A DNA stretch of 6,106 bases, taken from a candidate division TA06 bacterium SM23_40. Lineage in GTDB: Bacteria > LJUI01 > SM1-40. The stretch is from assembly GCA_001303705.1 (NCBI GenBank), contig LJUI01000149.1:1-6106 (forward strand). The letters run 5' to 3'. Under the pieces are notes generated by a model that was not told where the DNA came from, searched no databases, and saw only the letters and a program-made list of their open reading frames with translations. The translations under genes and the position numbers were made by a program. Below are positions 5,975-6,106 of the stretch, piece by piece (the first letter of the stretch is position 1; every line of letters starts with the position of its first letter).

Positions 5975-6106
5975 ATGAGAGGATTCCATGTCGCCTCCGA
6001 GGATGAGATACTCTCGGGCCTTACTACGGACATATATTTTCGGCGCACTCTCGAGGTGTTGGAGCGGGAGGGTAAGGATCCCGACGTAACGGCTGAGGTC
6101 CGGACC
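5975..6106 (+). CDS. pncB: Nicotinate phosphoribosyltransferase (3' partial)
   Basis: Only the first 44 residues are inside the window and the frame stays open to its edge. They read as the N-terminus of the archaeal/Gram-positive-type nicotinate phosphoribosyltransferase: VASEDEILSGLTTDIYF, then RRTLEVLEREGKDPDVTAEV. The TTDIYF segment followed by a helix and a V-x-AEV strand is typical of that group. The enzyme joins nicotinate to PRPP, giving nicotinate mononucleotide, the step after nicotinamidase in NAD salvage. A long purine ribosome binding site GAGGAGGAG (5961-5969) lies five bases before ATG 5975. The 50-base gap after the nicotinamidase stop shows no terminator, so the two are probably one operon. 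Catalytic residues are beyond the window, so the call rests on the N-terminus and context. Confidence 0.8.
   Translation, partial: MRGFHVASEDEILSGLTTDIYFRRTLEVLEREGKDPDVTAEVRT

Noticed and set aside
5925-5978. Seventeen-codon frame GTG 5925 to TGA 5976-5978 overlapping the pncB start
   Set aside because: Very short, with no ribosome binding site and low-complexity product; its G/A-rich end is the pncB ribosome binding site.

Overview
This is a GC-rich bacterial window (about 60% G+C by eye) with every supportable gene on the + strand. Diderm features stand out: two lipoprotein signal sequences, and an outer-membrane beta-barrel protein whose first mature residues resemble the PorV/UPF0164/DUF5723 type and which ends in an aromatic residue. 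Together with the GC content this suggests an uncultured or poorly studied Gram-negative lineage, possibly in or near the FCB group (Zixibacteria, Eisenbacteria, Krumholzibacteria and similar). That placement is inference; there is no rRNA or other phylogenetic marker here.

Left half (1-4315), cell envelope. A lipoprotein truncated by the window edge (2-697) carries a carboxypeptidase-regulatory-like beta-sandwich just after its lipid-anchored cysteine. A promoter follows (TTGACA/TAGATT at 726-753). A perfect palindrome, CACCTA-AA-TAGGTG, lies in its spacer, and a leader of about 130 nt with three consecutive hairpins follows it. This leads into a 688-residue lipoprotein (892-2958) of no family I can name, apparently built of three diverged beta-rich modules. 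Sixteen bases later comes the barrel protein (2975-4315, or GTG 3017). The last two look like a co-transcribed surface lipoprotein/outer-membrane-protein pair.

Right half (4486-6106), Fe-S and NAD metabolism. A stand-alone Nfu-type Fe-S carrier (4486-4728) is followed by a strong promoter (TTGACA, 17 bp, CATAAT) and an Rrf2/IscR-like regulator with three candidate Fe-S cysteines (4901-5353). Next come an isochorismatase-fold hydrolase that is very probably nicotinamidase (5409-5924) and the beginning of nicotinate phosphoribosyltransferase (5975 to the window edge). The last two genes form the nicotinamide -> nicotinate -> NaMN salvage route. Placing them behind an Fe-S-type regulator and next to an Fe-S carrier suggests, without proving it, that NAD salvage is tied to Fe-S status. 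De novo NAD synthesis depends on the Fe-S enzyme NadA, which would make such a link sensible.

Intergenic stretches: 698-891 holds the regulated promoter and structured leader; 4316-4485 holds two mutually exclusive hairpins but no promoter I can support; 4729-4900 holds the second promoter and a short terminator-like hairpin with seven Ts that overlaps the predicted transcription start. I see no tRNA, rRNA, CRISPR array, insertion sequence or phage gene.
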